Shown piece after piece: positions 1-8,526 of a stretch of 14,756 nt of DNA. The stretch's first letter is position 1. Every line of letters starts with the position of its first letter. Both the position numbers and the translations under genes were made by a program. Source of the DNA: Pavlovales sp. CCMP2436 (lineage: Eukaryota > Haptophyta > Pavlovophyceae > Pavlovales); assembly GCA_026770615.1 (NCBI GenBank), contig MU631498.1, positions 31,226 through 45,981 of the forward strand, given 5' to 3'. The notes under the pieces were generated by a model. It searched no databases and was not told the origin of the DNA. It saw only the letters and a list, made by a program, of their open reading frames with translations.

Positions 1-40
1 CCCCCCCCCCCCCCCCGCCCACCCGCCCGCCTCCCCCCGC
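1..40. repeat. C-rich low-complexity tract
   Basis: The window opens with sixteen C residues followed by C-rich CCCG/CCCA units up to about position 40. It is low-complexity DNA with no coding signal. A long homopolymer at the very start is also what a poorly resolved contig edge looks like, which matters for judging the frameshifts in the gene relic that follows. Confidence 0.8.
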
Positions 41-108
41 TCCGCCATCACGCAGACGACTCGCTGCTCGTGACCCTCCTCCTCTTGAGCACGCAGCTTC
101 GCTGCTAG

Positions 109-2121
109 TTCAACAAGGTGAGTCTCATCGCCGGCTACGTCCTCACCAAGATGGGCAAGCTCGAGTGGCCGATGGAGGACGACGGCGGCGGCGTGAATTT
201 TTGTCTTCCTGCGCGCTCGACCCTCCAGTCGCACCAGCAGACGCTCGCCGTCGTGAGCGACCTCCAGGTGTGCGAGGCGTGGCTCGAGAACGCGCGATTT
301 GTCTCCGATGCAGGTGGCAATTATGTCCTAGATGCCAACGTGGCGATGAGCGGCGACGGCTGCACGACCAACGGCTCCAACTTTGAGTCGACGGTGCTCA
401 GGTTCGCCGCGAGCAACTCCGTCACGAGCGCCGTCGGCCTCAAGTCGCTCGTCAGCTCCATCTCGGCCACCCCTGCGCTCGGCGGCAGCTCGCAGCACAA
501 GTCCAACGACAAGCACGAGGAGACCGCGCGGCTCCGCGACGTGGCTGAGCACCTCGCCGCAGTAACGTCCACTGCTGCAAACGGAGGCGCTCTGCACCGC
601 CTAGAGTGCATTGCGATGGCCGCCGTCAGCATGCAGTGCACCGACTCTGCCGCGAACGAGCGGGCGGGCCTCGGTTGCGCTCGACGCCTTGCACAAGAAG
701 GGGCAAGTCGCCTATCACCTCGGCGAGCACATGTCGCTTAAGCAGTCTGCCCATGGCTCCGCGCGCGCCTTCGCTGCTCTCAAGACGCAGCCCGACGGCG
801 GGGTCAACCTCACGCTCAAGGTCTTCTGCCTGCCCTCGCTCGAAGGTTGACATCGACTTGCTCGACGAGGAGTCAGCCGAGCAGCTAGCCGAGGCGGACC
901 GCGCCCGCGCGAGCGCCCTGCTCGCCCTGCAGCACACGATGGGGACATGGCACGCCGCCAACATCTCCTCGGCCGCTCTCGCCTCGCTCAGCGAGATGAT
1001 CTGGATCAACTGCCTGATGCACGCGACGGTGCACGGCGTCGACGGCTTCATGGATGCGCTCAACGAGAAGCTCGTCGCAGCGCTGAGCGAGACCGTTGAC
1101 GCTCTGCGCGCGTCTGGGCTGCTCACTATCCCGCTGCTGCGCGCGCGCGCCGAGGCGTCGACGCGCAGGGCGGACGAGCATGCGCAGCTGGTGGTGCGGC
1201 TCGCCTCCACGCGCGTGACGACCGTGCGCGCGATGCTTTCGATGAGTGTCGCGCTGCTCAAGGAGCAGCGGATGGCTTTCAAGCTGCTCGACGGCCGAAA
1301 GAAGGTCGTCAACCAACCCGGCCAAGGGCCCGCTCCTCCGCCGCTTGGCGGCCTGGCTCGTCGAGGCGCACGGTCAGTCGGCGATGGACTGCACGTCGGA
1401 GGAGCTCGACGTGGCGGCGAACGCCAAGGGTGCATCCGGGCCGCGCGTCGCCGGCGCCGCCGGCGGCAAACGTAAGCGCCGTGCGGAGCGCGCCTACGAG
1501 ATCGACTCGTTCCTCGACGTCAGGTTCAACGAGGTCACGGGCCAGCGCGAGTACTTGGCCGAGTGGGCGCCCGAGGAGGAGGGCCAGAGCTGACCGGTCG
1601 ACTGGTTGGCGTTCTCCAACTTCACCGTCGACGGTGCAGAGCCGAGCGACGAGCTGAAGGAGTGCATCGCCGAGCTCGACGCAGTGACTGCAGAGGAGGA
1701 AGCCGCTCGCAGCGCTGTCGACGAGTACGTTAACGCGCTCGTGGCCAAGGTGCTCTGCGACGGCGAGAGTGTGCTTGTCGACCTTCCCGCGGACGACGAG
1801 TCTACCTGGCTCGTGGGCACGGTGCGCGAGGTCTCCGAGCAGGGCGTGACGGTCGAGCTTGAGGGCGGCAGTGCGGGCACGCAGGCATACCCACGCGACT
1901 GTCTCGTCTCCGCCCCGCCTGCGCTGCTGCCGAGCCGTGTAAAGCGCCACGCCTGCGTCAAGGTGGCGTTCGACGAGATCTGGTCCTTCGGCAAGGTGAC
2001 CGCCGCGCAGAAGTATCTCGTCTCGATCCACTTCGATGACTGCGAGCCCAATAGCCCGCAGACTCTGCCCTCCTTTGACGTCTTCCGCGCCGGGAGCACG
2101 GACTGCCTGGTGCTGTTCTGA
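109..2121 (+). pseudogene. Broken gene: unknown N-terminal region, chromodomain-like and Tudor/SH3-like C-terminus
   Basis: A protein-like reading can be followed from 109 (first ATG in frame at 151) to the TGA at 2119-2121, but only by changing frame three times: near 655-690, near 845 (TGA at 848-850 ends the second frame) and near 1310-1330. Each change is compatible with one extra base. A fourth lesion is an in-frame TGA at 1591-1593. The first two thirds are Ala/Ser/Leu-rich helical sequence that I do not recognise. A basic KRKRR cluster (1468-1482, possible nuclear signal) precedes a chromodomain-like segment at 1495-1680, with YEID, LDVR, G-x-x-EYL-x-x-W, a second W and a closing acidic helix. 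The premature stop lies inside it. Two SH3/Tudor-like beta segments follow, at about 1768-1914 and 1936-2070. The part after the stop has no ATG, so it cannot be a separate gene. A chromatin-reader role is inferred from the folds only. Assembly error is the main alternative to true decay. Confidence 0.6.
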
Positions 2122-3676
2122 CTCGCTTACAGTTAGAATAATTTAGATAAATCATAAAACTTATTTAATATCAAGTTATTTGAATTATATGCTAATTTAT
2201 AGTTAGTTATAGTAAATACTTATAAGTAACTACTAATAATTAATATCTAATAGCTTAGGGGTGTACTCACGTAAAAAAAAAACGTTCATGCCATAGAAAA
2301 CCCCCTAGGGATCGGGTGCTAGGCAGATTAGCTGCTGAATCGAAGTAATAGCCACGCTTTATAGCCAACGCTCAAAACGCCACCATTTTGACCCCGCCCA
2401 ATATGAATAATTTAGTTTTTGATATAAATCACTATAAGTGAGTGTAATTGTTATTAGTAACGATGACTTCTCCGCACAACTATTTTTATTTGATGTATAG
2501 ATGCGTATGCTAGAATTGGAGACTTATCTGACAAAGTCTTCATCATCTCGATTTTGGCCTCAGTGGGGCTCTGGCCCCCCTAGTACCTGCTACGCCAGCT
2601 ACCGAGCGTGGTCGTGTCAGCACGCTGCTGCGAGCTAGCACTATTAGATGGCGGCCGATGCGACCTTTTGAATCTATGCTAATTATTTACATACGCAGGT
2701 GGTTACTTTCGTATATGAGCGCTAAGAGTAAGATCAGCCGGCTTGACTAACTGCGGAAGTTTTTGCGCTTGTGCCTGTCTCGAGCGTTGTGAGTTCGTCA
2801 GTAGCTTCCGAGCTGAGGTAGATGCACGATTGGGTGGCTGAATGAATTCGTTTTATTTATTCATTTATAGAATAATGCGCATTAACTAGTAGTGGCAGCC
2901 AGTTGCGTCCGGGCTCCAGGCGGGAACTGCGAAAAAGTCGTCCATCGTAAAATCGATGAAAATCCTTCGGACTCGGACACGCGGCCGATTATATCACGCG
3001 AATATCGGGCTGGTTGCGCAGAGGATTAGTTAATATCTTAAATATTGTATATCTTATTTCGTGAATATTCACGGGTCGCCGTGTTTGCACAGTAGCATTC
3101 GCACCATAATATGATTATCTGCAACGATTTATTACGAACTCAACTGCAACCCTCCGGGAACCATGCCTTTCCGTTATCGCTTATTATTCCCAGCGCTGAA
3201 AATTGGAAATTTTAGTTACCTTTTTTAGCACGTCTTCGACCCCAGAAGCGAGGCGCACACGCACGAGAGGCACACGCGATGGGACCCGACCGTCGAGGAT
3301 AGCTCTGTTTGACAACAGCAGCTATCGATAGACTTAGCGCGCAGGCAGGGGCGAACAATGTCTACTTTTTCATCCCGCCCACAACGCTCTCCACTCATCC
3401 CCAATGCGAAAGCGCGCCAATAATTTGGAGTTCGTCGATCCGACACTTCGCAAAGCAATAAACTTTGACTCGAACTTGACACACCGCCAGCCAATACTTT
3501 AAGCAAAACCCCTCGCCTCTCATAAATATATGACCCACTCTCTAGCTCTCCAACGAGGACAGTGCAAGCAGAAAAAGAGCCACTATTATTGTCTCTCAAG
3601 TAGTTATGAATAGTTGGCAATGAATTAAATATACATTAAAAGCCGGAAAAGACAATAAAATATAGTAACTGTATTT
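2122..3676. other. AT-rich intergenic stretch with no gene recognised
   Basis: About 1.5 kb of mainly AT-rich sequence with many short homopolymers and stops in all frames. The longest open frame (minus strand, 3225-3620) lacks an ATG start and resembles no family I know. The only structure I can point to is the perfect 14-bp palindrome at 3060-3073. I see no RNA gene and no long repeat. Confidence 0.6.
3060..3073. repeat. Perfect 14-bp palindrome CGTGAATATTCACG
   Basis: The sequence reads identically on both strands. It sits in AT-rich intergenic DNA, more than 900 bp from either neighbouring gene. It could be a protein-binding site, but one such palindrome in AT-rich DNA may be chance. Confidence 0.5.
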
Positions 3677-3738
3677 CTGATAGGGATTCAAGCTGGTGTC
3701 TGACCGTTTTAAATATTGTGCTGGTCTGAGCGCTGCGT
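3677..3738 (+). repeat. 62-bp dispersed repeat, copy 1 (inverted partner at 8448-8509)
   Basis: This stretch, from CTGATAGGGATTCAAGCTGG to GCTGGTCTGAGCGCTGCGT, matches the reverse complement of 8448-8509 at 56 of 62 positions by my count, with no gaps. Both ends are more conserved than the middle. Sequence outside the 62 bp is not shared. Equal length and sharp edges suggest a discrete repeat unit or the end of a larger mobile element. Confidence 0.8.
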
Positions 3739-4193
3739 CGCCCATTGTCTGCTGCGTGCCTTAGTCGGCTGCGCTGGTTTGGGCGCCACCGCGCGTGCCG
3801 ATGGATATCCGGTAGTGTGCTCGGGAAGGGCGGTTAGGGAGATGATCTGCTGGTTACTGTATATAATACCTTCGCTCGCTCGCTCTTTCTGGCAAAACAC
3901 GTGCGCACACACACACCTTATGTGTCCTGAGCTACGATCAGACGTATTTCTCCGCGTCTCGTGGCAATTACATAGTTCTGAGGGAGAGGATGTTATTCTG
4001 CTGAAGAATACCATAGTCGGCAATTAAATGGGGCGTCAGCATGTCTTCACGCCTGAAAGACATGCTGACACGTAAAGTATTAAAATTGTTTTCAAAGTCA
4101 GAAGCATGGCGGCGGACCACAACACGTGACCCTCAGCTGTCAGCTCACTCGCTCCCCTGCTAGGAGCGAAACTGCATTAGGGCGACGTACGGT
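3739..4193. other. Upstream region of the dioxygenase gene
   Basis: No gene supported. The open frame at 3716-4027 begins with GTG and its translation is Cys- and Trp-rich without domain-like pattern. The stretch contains a CA microsatellite-like run near 3907-3917 and the stable hairpin at 4035-4069. The dioxygenase promoter should lie here, but I see no clear core element tied to a start site. Confidence 0.5.
4035..4069. repeat. 13-bp perfect hairpin upstream of the dioxygenase gene
   Basis: The arms GTCAGCATGTCTT (4035-4047) and AAGACATGCTGAC (4057-4069) are perfectly complementary, with a 9-nt loop. The hairpin ends 124 bp before the first ATG of the dioxygenase. It could be a cis element in the promoter or leader, a small foldback remnant, or a short RNA stem. 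Confidence 0.7.
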
Positions 4194-5048
4194 ATGGCAG
4201 ATACAAGGGGCCCCTTCGCTCGATTCGCTCGCTCTTCTGTTCCGGATGGCAGAGGAGCCAGGTGCTCCGCCATGGACGAGTTGCACTCGGCGCTGTCGCC
4301 GAATCAGAAGCAGCGTCTGCAATCTTCGGCGGCCGACAGAATACGAGCGTGGGAGGCCGCGACCTCCGACGCTAGCCGTGAACAAGAGGAGACGATCGCG
4401 AAGGAGGCAGCGACCTCCGTGCAAAACCACATTGTCGACCGTGTCTTCAGCGAAGAGGACTGCGACAGAATTACGGCGGCGGTACGCCAGGCTGCAGTCA
4501 GACGTGGGGGCTGGGACACGGAGCGCCATGCCAAGTATCCTACCACCGACATGCCGCTAGCAGAAGCTGGCGCTGCAGTTGAGAAGCTCTGCCGACAGAA
4601 TATCTTCGAGCGGGTCCTTCGGCCACTCGCCACAAGCTATTACGGTCCAACTTGCCTCCCCGAGCACCTGTGCTACCGCGATGTCTTCTTTGTTCGATAC
4701 CTGGTTGCTGCAGAGGGCGAGGCCACCGCCCAAAGCGAGCTTGGGCTGCATACCGACGGATCGACATTTAGCTTCAACATCGCCCTCTCTACCCCGGATA
4801 TAGACTTTAAAGGCGGCGGCACCTACTTCGAGCACGATGGTTCTATTGTGCGGCCCAGCAAGGGATGTGCTCTCGTCCACGGCGGGCAAGTCCGCCACGG
4901 CGGCGCTCGAATCACGGCGGGCGAGCGCCTACTTCTCATTGGTTTCGTTGGGTCTGAGGTACTCTCGAAGACCTACAACTCGAAGCTGGGCCGCTGGGCC
5001 GCCTTCCACGCGTGGTGTAAATTTGGCGACGGTGTGTTTAGCGCATGA
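4194..5048 (+). CDS. 2-oxoglutarate/Fe(II)-dependent dioxygenase, prolyl-4-hydroxylase-like
   Basis: An intact, intronless 284-residue reading frame. Enzymes of this class couple oxidative decarboxylation of 2-oxoglutarate to hydroxylation of a substrate, often a prolyl side chain, using Fe(II). The double-stranded beta-helix core is clear: the H-x-D iron pair is H186/D188 (LHTDGS), the distal iron ligand is H235 (RHGG), and R245, ten residues later (GERLLLIGFV), fits the 2-oxoglutarate carboxylate anchor. The segment GGGTYFEHDG before the distal His is typical of the P4H catalytic family. Residues 28-100 are polar and helical. The start is uncertain: the ATG at 4194 (GGTATGG) and the one at 4272 (GCCATGG, giving 258 residues) both have a purine at -3 and G at +4. 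The first 26 residues are Arg-rich with few acidic residues, so they could be a targeting peptide if used. The physiological substrate cannot be read from sequence, and no neighbouring gene helps. Confidence 0.9.
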   Translation: MADTRGPFARFARSSVPDGRGARCSAMDELHSALSPNQKQRLQSSAADRIRAWEAATSDASREQEETIAKEAATSVQNHIVDRVFSEEDCDRITAAVRQAAVRRGGWDTERHAKYPTTDMPLAEAGAAVEKLCRQNIFERVLRPLATSYYGPTCLPEHLCYRDVFFVRYLVAAEGEATAQSELGLHTDGSTFSFNIALSTPDIDFKGGGTYFEHDGSIVRPSKGCALVHGGQVRHGGARITAGERLLLIGFVGSEVLSKTYNSKLGRWAAFHAWCKFGDGVFSA

Positions 5049-5083
5049 GCGAGTAAGTACTGGTAACGTATAGATTCGCTGCC

Positions 5084-5129
5084 CAGCATGGTTCAACCGG
5101 CGATGTTCACTCGTAGATTTGGTCGACGT
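5084..5129 (+). repeat. 46-bp dispersed repeat, copy 1 of 3
   Basis: Runs from CAGCATGGTTCAAC to TTTGGTCGACGT. It matches the copy at 13827-13872 at 40 of 46 positions without gaps and is also related to 8960-9005. It begins 35 bp after the dioxygenase stop codon, in the likely 3' untranslated region. All three copies have the same orientation. Confidence 0.8.
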
Positions 5130-5136
5130 ATACGTT

Positions 5137-6403
5137 AAATTTAGTTTTAGCGCGGCCGCTTGCAATCTTATTATGATAACAAATTTTCACTTTTCTGAAA
5201 TAGTTTGCTATCGTCGGACAAATCCGATGATTTCACAGTGACTGTCCGGTCATGCTTTAGAGGGGGAGGTAAACGCACGATGTCCGTCCCGCACGCCACG
5301 AGCTCTTCGACATTTCGCACTCAGCGCCAAGCGGTGCGTGCGGTTTTTCCGCTCCGGTCGCAAAATTTCGCTCTCGTGCGTGCAGACTCCTCTCCCCCGT
5401 CTGACGTCCTCCACCCCTCTGACATGTCGCGCAAGAAGAGCCACGTGGGGTGCAATTCGAAGGGCTCGCTGGAGCGCAGGCCACAGGGCGGACTCGACGG
5501 CACGGCCTCGCCATTCAAAGCGCGGGGCGCGCGACCATCGCGAGGCCGTCGGCGTGAGCCCTATTGAGCACATCGAGCACCTCGAGTACCTCGAGAAACG
5601 CTGGATCGATCTAGCGCGCGTGAGCTCGCCGCTGCGCGCTCACGGGCGAGCGCGCACGCTCCGTGTCAGAGGGCGCGCCGCGAGGGTATGCCTGGAGGAG
5701 GAGACGGCGGCTCATGCTCGGCAAGCGAAGGACGAGCAAGGTCGGGCTTGGCAAGGTAAACGAGCGACAAGCCCAAGTTTGTGCTCATACACAAGGCAAC
5801 CACGAATCGGCCAAGTTTCAGCTTGGGGCGATGATCCTCGAGATTGCGAGCGATCCTGCGTCTGGGCGCAGCGACTCGCGAGCGCTTCTCTCTCGGCGCA
5901 CCGTGGCCCGCCGATGACTGCCGCGCCGCGCCGCACGACGCCGCGACCGCGCCGCAAAGCATATTTTTTGAGCGTTTCGCGTTTAATTGGTCCGATTCAA
6001 TTTACAACAAGCCAAGACTGCTGACATAATTTTCATGATTATGGAAGTAGTAAGATTGGCAGGCTTGAGTTTTCGCGAACGCTACTTTCATTTTCATCTC
6101 AGCGGCAGGCGCCATCCTACAAGCGAAAACTGCGAAGCGCGGCCCGTTACACTTTTTAGCGCTGACGGCCAAGTATTGGGCGGCTGAGCGCTGAGATGAG
6201 TACTGTTTAAATTGCGAACCGTTTCAAGGACGACTTGGGCGGCTTTGATTTTTGCGTTGCTTAAAGCTTCGCGAACGATATGTACTTCGTCTCATCAGCG
6301 GCAGCACCATCGCCGCAATCGAATCGGCCGAAGCCAGGGTCCAAAGCGTGAGTAAATATCTATCAAAACGTCCGACCCCGTAAACGCCGTCCTGTAGTGT
6401 GTG
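5137..6403. other. GC-rich intergenic stretch without a supported gene
   Basis: About 5270-5960 is GC-rich and so has long accidental open frames on both strands. The longest (plus, 5338-6024) starts with GTG, is Arg-rich with no domain-like pattern, and is overlapped by equally long frames. The only local feature is a run of short CGAGCACCTCGAGTACCTCGAG-like repeats near 5568-5596. From 5960 the sequence becomes AT-rich again, with one imperfect direct repeat (6072-6116 and 6268-6311). The GC-rich block could be an old gene or mobile-element remnant, but I cannot name it. Confidence 0.5.
6072..6311 (+). repeat. Imperfect direct repeat, about 45 bp, offset 196 bp
   Basis: The stretch 6072-6116 begins TTCGCGAACG, passes through CTCAGCGGCAG and ends CCATC. 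Stretch 6268-6311 begins TTCGCGAACG, passes through TCATCAGCGGCAG and ends CCATC. The middle diverges with small indels. A short GGGCGGCT motif also occurs before each unit. The pair looks like an old tandem duplication of about 196 bp. Confidence 0.4.
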
Positions 6404-6510
6404 TGTAAGTTTCTAGTTAAACGTCCATCCCCGGGAGGATCGCACTGGAAATGAGCGTTGAAAAAACACACAGATCCAGGGATCCACCCCGAGCACACGA
6501 ATACCGTCCC
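6404..6510 (+). repeat. Degenerate dispersed repeat D, copy 1 of 3
   Basis: TTCTAGTT, ACGT, CCCCGG, TCCAGG and CGAGCACAC occur in the same order here and at about 11014-11090. The GCGTTGAAAAA stretch at 6453 recurs at 14554. Spacing between blocks varies by a few bases. The blocks are too degenerate for me to fix exact ends. Confidence 0.4.
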
Positions 6511-6719
6511 CACCGCTGATCAGGTCAGACACACGACGATCGACAACGACTCTCGACTGGCGAGCTGGCCAATCTTCACTGCATCTCCCCCGCGTCGTCT
6601 GAAATTGCAGCACCGTCTGCAAGCGCGACACACCTACGCGACTCCCAAACCATTACTTCGTCACTAGCCTGTAACACATATATTGCGATTTTTGCCCCGA
6701 GGGACAGAAATCGCATGTA

Positions 6720-6884
6720 CAGGGGATCGCACGCAATAAGAAGGACAAATTTCGAGCTTCAGGCTTAGCTTCTTAGCAAATTACATACAATCCATGCTTA
6801 CCTTTGCTTAAATTACATACAAAAATGCAAAAAATGAGGCTCAGCTTCGTAACACTACGGCTTCTTATTGCCCACGCCAACCTG
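6720..6884 (+). mobile_element. MITE copy 1 (Tc1/mariner-type), 165 bp
   Basis: The element begins CAGGGGATCGCACGCAATAA and ends with the inverted form TTATTGCCCACGCCAACCTG. TA lies immediately outside on both sides (6718-6719 and 6885-6886), the target duplication expected of Tc1/mariner-class transposition. The internal sequence (TTAGCAAATTACATACAA, then ATGCAAAAAA and GAGGCTCAG) matches the copy at 10674-10838 along nearly its whole length. It is far too short to encode a transposase, so it is non-autonomous. Confidence 0.88.
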
Positions 6885-6886
6885 TA

Positions 6887-7150
6887 TACGCGGCTTATCT
6901 GTTGGTTCAGTCTATCCAACCCCTTGCCGGGGGTGGGCCTCGGGCGCAGGACTTTGGAATGCGGGAAATTGCGGGCTTGCTGGCTCATGATTGTGTTTCA
7001 GAAACTTTGAGTTTGCTGGCTCATATTTTGTTTGGGGTTTCTTGCCGCCCGGGTGGTGTGTCAGAGTGGTTCACTGGATGGTTTCAAAGGCCTGTTTGGT
7101 GGATAAGCGCATTGTGCGTGGGTGATCTCCGTGTATGAATATGACAGGCT
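6887..7150. other. Intergenic DNA with short duplications
   Basis: G/T-rich sequence with no gene supported. The 12-mer TTGCTGGCTCAT occurs twice (near 6977 and 7013) within related flanks, a sign of small local duplication. Open frames on both strands here are short and non-conserved in pattern. Confidence 0.45.
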
Positions 7151-7162
7151 TGTCCGAAGTTA

Positions 7163-7345
7163 ATGCGTGCTTGTTTGACGGGCCTGCTGCGGATTCGTGG
7201 TGTATGGTGGGACTACATGGTCCTGTTTTGGGTTCCTGATGTATGGTGGGACTGGCTGCTCCTGGTAGTGCTGAGAGTGAGGCTCGAGACGGTCTCTTCT
7301 GGATGCGCTTTGGGGGTATGACTCGAAACGGTCTCTTCTGAATTG
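7163..7345 (-). repeat. Degenerate 39-bp tandem repeat (minisatellite), in frame on the minus strand
   Basis: GTATGGTGGGACT starts at 7202 and again at 7241; CTCGAGACGGTCTCTTCTG starts at 7283 and recurs as CTCGAAACGGTCTCTTCTG at 7322. Both pairs are 39 bp apart, and neighbouring units share weaker blocks (AC-x-G, CCTG/TCTG), so about four or five diverged units are present. As 39 bp is 13 codons, the minus-strand open frame 7071-7415 shows repeated peptides (SPTIHxE and IQKRPxR). That frame may be an accident of the repeat; I see no known domain. Confidence 0.65.
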
Positions 7346-8070
7346 GCTTGTTCACGATTGGTATGCGTAAGCGTGGCTGTCCTCGGCTGGGCCTGAGGGT
7401 GGGCTCAGGCTGCATGTGGTGCAGCTAGAATACTCTCCTAGCTCATAATGTTGGTCGCTCAGATTACCCGCTCCGTATGGGGGCCTTTCCTACGTCCCCG
7501 GCAGCTGAAAAGCTAGGACCCAGTCGCCAACCCCGTGTGGCGCGTTTGGGTAGCTTAATATTGTCCACTAAGAAAAAAAAAATCGCAAATAAATTAATTA
7601 ATTAAATACATGCAAAAATTGGTGATATTTCAACTATTGAGCACCCGGCCGTCTACGCCGCGGGGACCCGGATCCCAGCCGTGCCGCGCCTCGGAGGTGG
7701 TACGGCTGGTGTGTAGGAGGGCTGGTGCTTGCCGGGGGTGCTCCCCGAGCGCGCCATGTCGCCTTTGAGGCGCGCAGGTGCGGCCGTCGCGCCGCGTTCG
7801 CCTGGGCGGGACAGGGTGCGTTCAGGCGGGTCTTCGGAGGAGAAGGGCGCACGGCTCGCCTATGAGGCGCGCGACGGCTCCCCGGCTCCCCTGAATGCCC
7901 AGGGACCGGGAGAAGGCCCTAGGAGCCGTCGCGCATCTCATAGGTGAGCAGTGTGCCCTTCTCCTCCGAAGACCCGCCTGATCGCACCCTGACCGCTCAG
8001 GCGAACGAGGGCGCGACGGCCGCACCTGCGCGCCTCAAAGGCGACATGGAGCGCTCGGGGAGCACCCCCG

Positions 8071-8200
8071 GCAAGCACCAGCCCCCTCTACACACCAGCC
8101 GTACCACCTTCGAGGCGTGGCGCGGCTGGGATCAGGCAAGCACCAGCCCTCCTACACACCAGCCGTACCACCTCCGAAGCGTGGCGCGGCTGGGATCCGG
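8071..8200 (+). repeat. 65-bp tandem duplication in the right arm of the foldback element
   Basis: 8071-8135 and 8136-8200 both begin GCAAGCACCAGCCC and end with GGCTGGGATC plus two or three bases; they differ at a handful of positions. The left arm has only one equivalent unit, so this duplication happened, or was lost from the other arm, after the palindrome formed. Confidence 0.85.
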
Positions 8201-8420
8201 GTCCCCGCGGCGTAGACAGCCGGGTGCTCATTAGTTAAAAAATCACCAATTTTTGTATGTATTTAATTACTTAATTTATTTACGATTTTTTTTTTCTTAG
8301 TGGACAATATTAAGCTTCCCAGATACGCGCCCGGGGTTGGCGACTGGGCTCAATTTATTTAGCCGCCGGGAACGTCGGGAAGGCCGCCATACAGAGCGGG
8401 TAGCTTAAGCGACCAACATT

Positions 8421-8435
8421 ATGAGTTAAGGGAGT
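8421..8435 (+). repeat. Foldback terminal motif ATGAGTTAAGGGAGT, copy 1
   Basis: These fifteen bases form the right end of the foldback element. The same 15-mer occurs at 9566-9580, and its inverted, slightly diverged form is the left end at 7433. It therefore looks like a transposon terminus used at more than one place. Confidence 0.75.
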
Positions 8436-8447
8436 GTATATATATTA

Positions 8448-8509
8448 ACGCAGCGCTCAGACCAGCAAAAAATTCAGAACAGTCAGACGCCAGCTTGAAT
8501 CCCTATCAG
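8448..8509 (-). repeat. 62-bp dispersed repeat, copy 2 (inverted relative to 3677-3738)
   Basis: Starts 12 bp after the foldback element and is the reverse complement of 3677-3738 at 56 of 62 positions. In this orientation the right part contains AGCTTGAATCCC, which resembles a pol III B box with one base missing, and GCGCTCAG near the left end weakly resembles an A box. A tRNA-derived retroposon promoter is thus possible but unproven. Confidence 0.75.
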
Positions 8510-8526
8510 TCATATATATATATATT
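8510..8526. repeat. AT dinucleotide microsatellite
   Basis: Seven or so AT units follow the 62-bp repeat directly. A shorter TA run (8437-8446) stands on its other side, so this repeat copy is bracketed by TA-rich sequence. Confidence 0.8.

Larger units (their letters stand above)
7433..8436. mobile_element. 1.0-kb foldback (near-palindromic) element
   Basis: 7433-7881 is the inverted counterpart of 7922-8436, separated by only about 40 bp. The arms match from their outer ends (CTCATAATGTTGGTCGCT, inverted in AGCGACCAACATTATGAG) through an AT-rich zone with an A10/T11 tract to a GC-rich core (GCGCGACGGCTCC at 7869, inverted at 7922). The left arm is 449 bp; the right arm is 515 bp because it holds one extra 65-bp unit. 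TA stands just outside both ends (7431-7432 and 8437-8438). This architecture fits a foldback or long-TIR non-autonomous DNA transposon. Open frames inside are by-products of the GC-rich arms: equivalent peptides appear from both arms and no transposase motif is visible. A recent inverted duplication at a replication fork is the alternative. Confidence 0.88.

Noticed and set aside
116..122. AAG|GTGAGT, a perfect-looking 5' splice site, with a pyrimidine-rich tract and AG just upstream
   Set aside because: The protein-like reading continues straight through it from 109 onward, and removing sequence from here would delete coding-like codons. One motif is not enough to call an intron.
655..1330. 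Programmed +1 ribosomal frameshifting at the three frame changes
   Set aside because: No shared slippery sequence or downstream structure marks the three places, and three programmed shifts plus a stop in one gene is not credible.
1591..1593. In-frame TGA read as selenocysteine
   Set aside because: The same gene has three frameshifts, the position is not a redox-type site, and I see no selenocysteine insertion structure in the 3' flank. Ordinary damage is simpler.
3225..3620. 131-residue minus-strand open frame
   Set aside because: Begins at TTG, not ATG, lies in AT-rich DNA unlike the GC-rich real genes, and shows no domain-like pattern.
3716..4027. 103-residue plus-strand open frame
   Set aside because: Starts at GTG inside the 62-bp repeat, and has an equally long frame on the opposite strand.
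5338..6024. 228-residue plus-strand open frame
   Set aside because: GTG start, Arg-rich low-information translation, and several overlapping frames of similar quality. It is explained by local GC content.
7634..8234. Open frames within the foldback element
   Set aside because: Matching peptides appear from both arms because the DNA is inverted. None has a transposase or other known motif.
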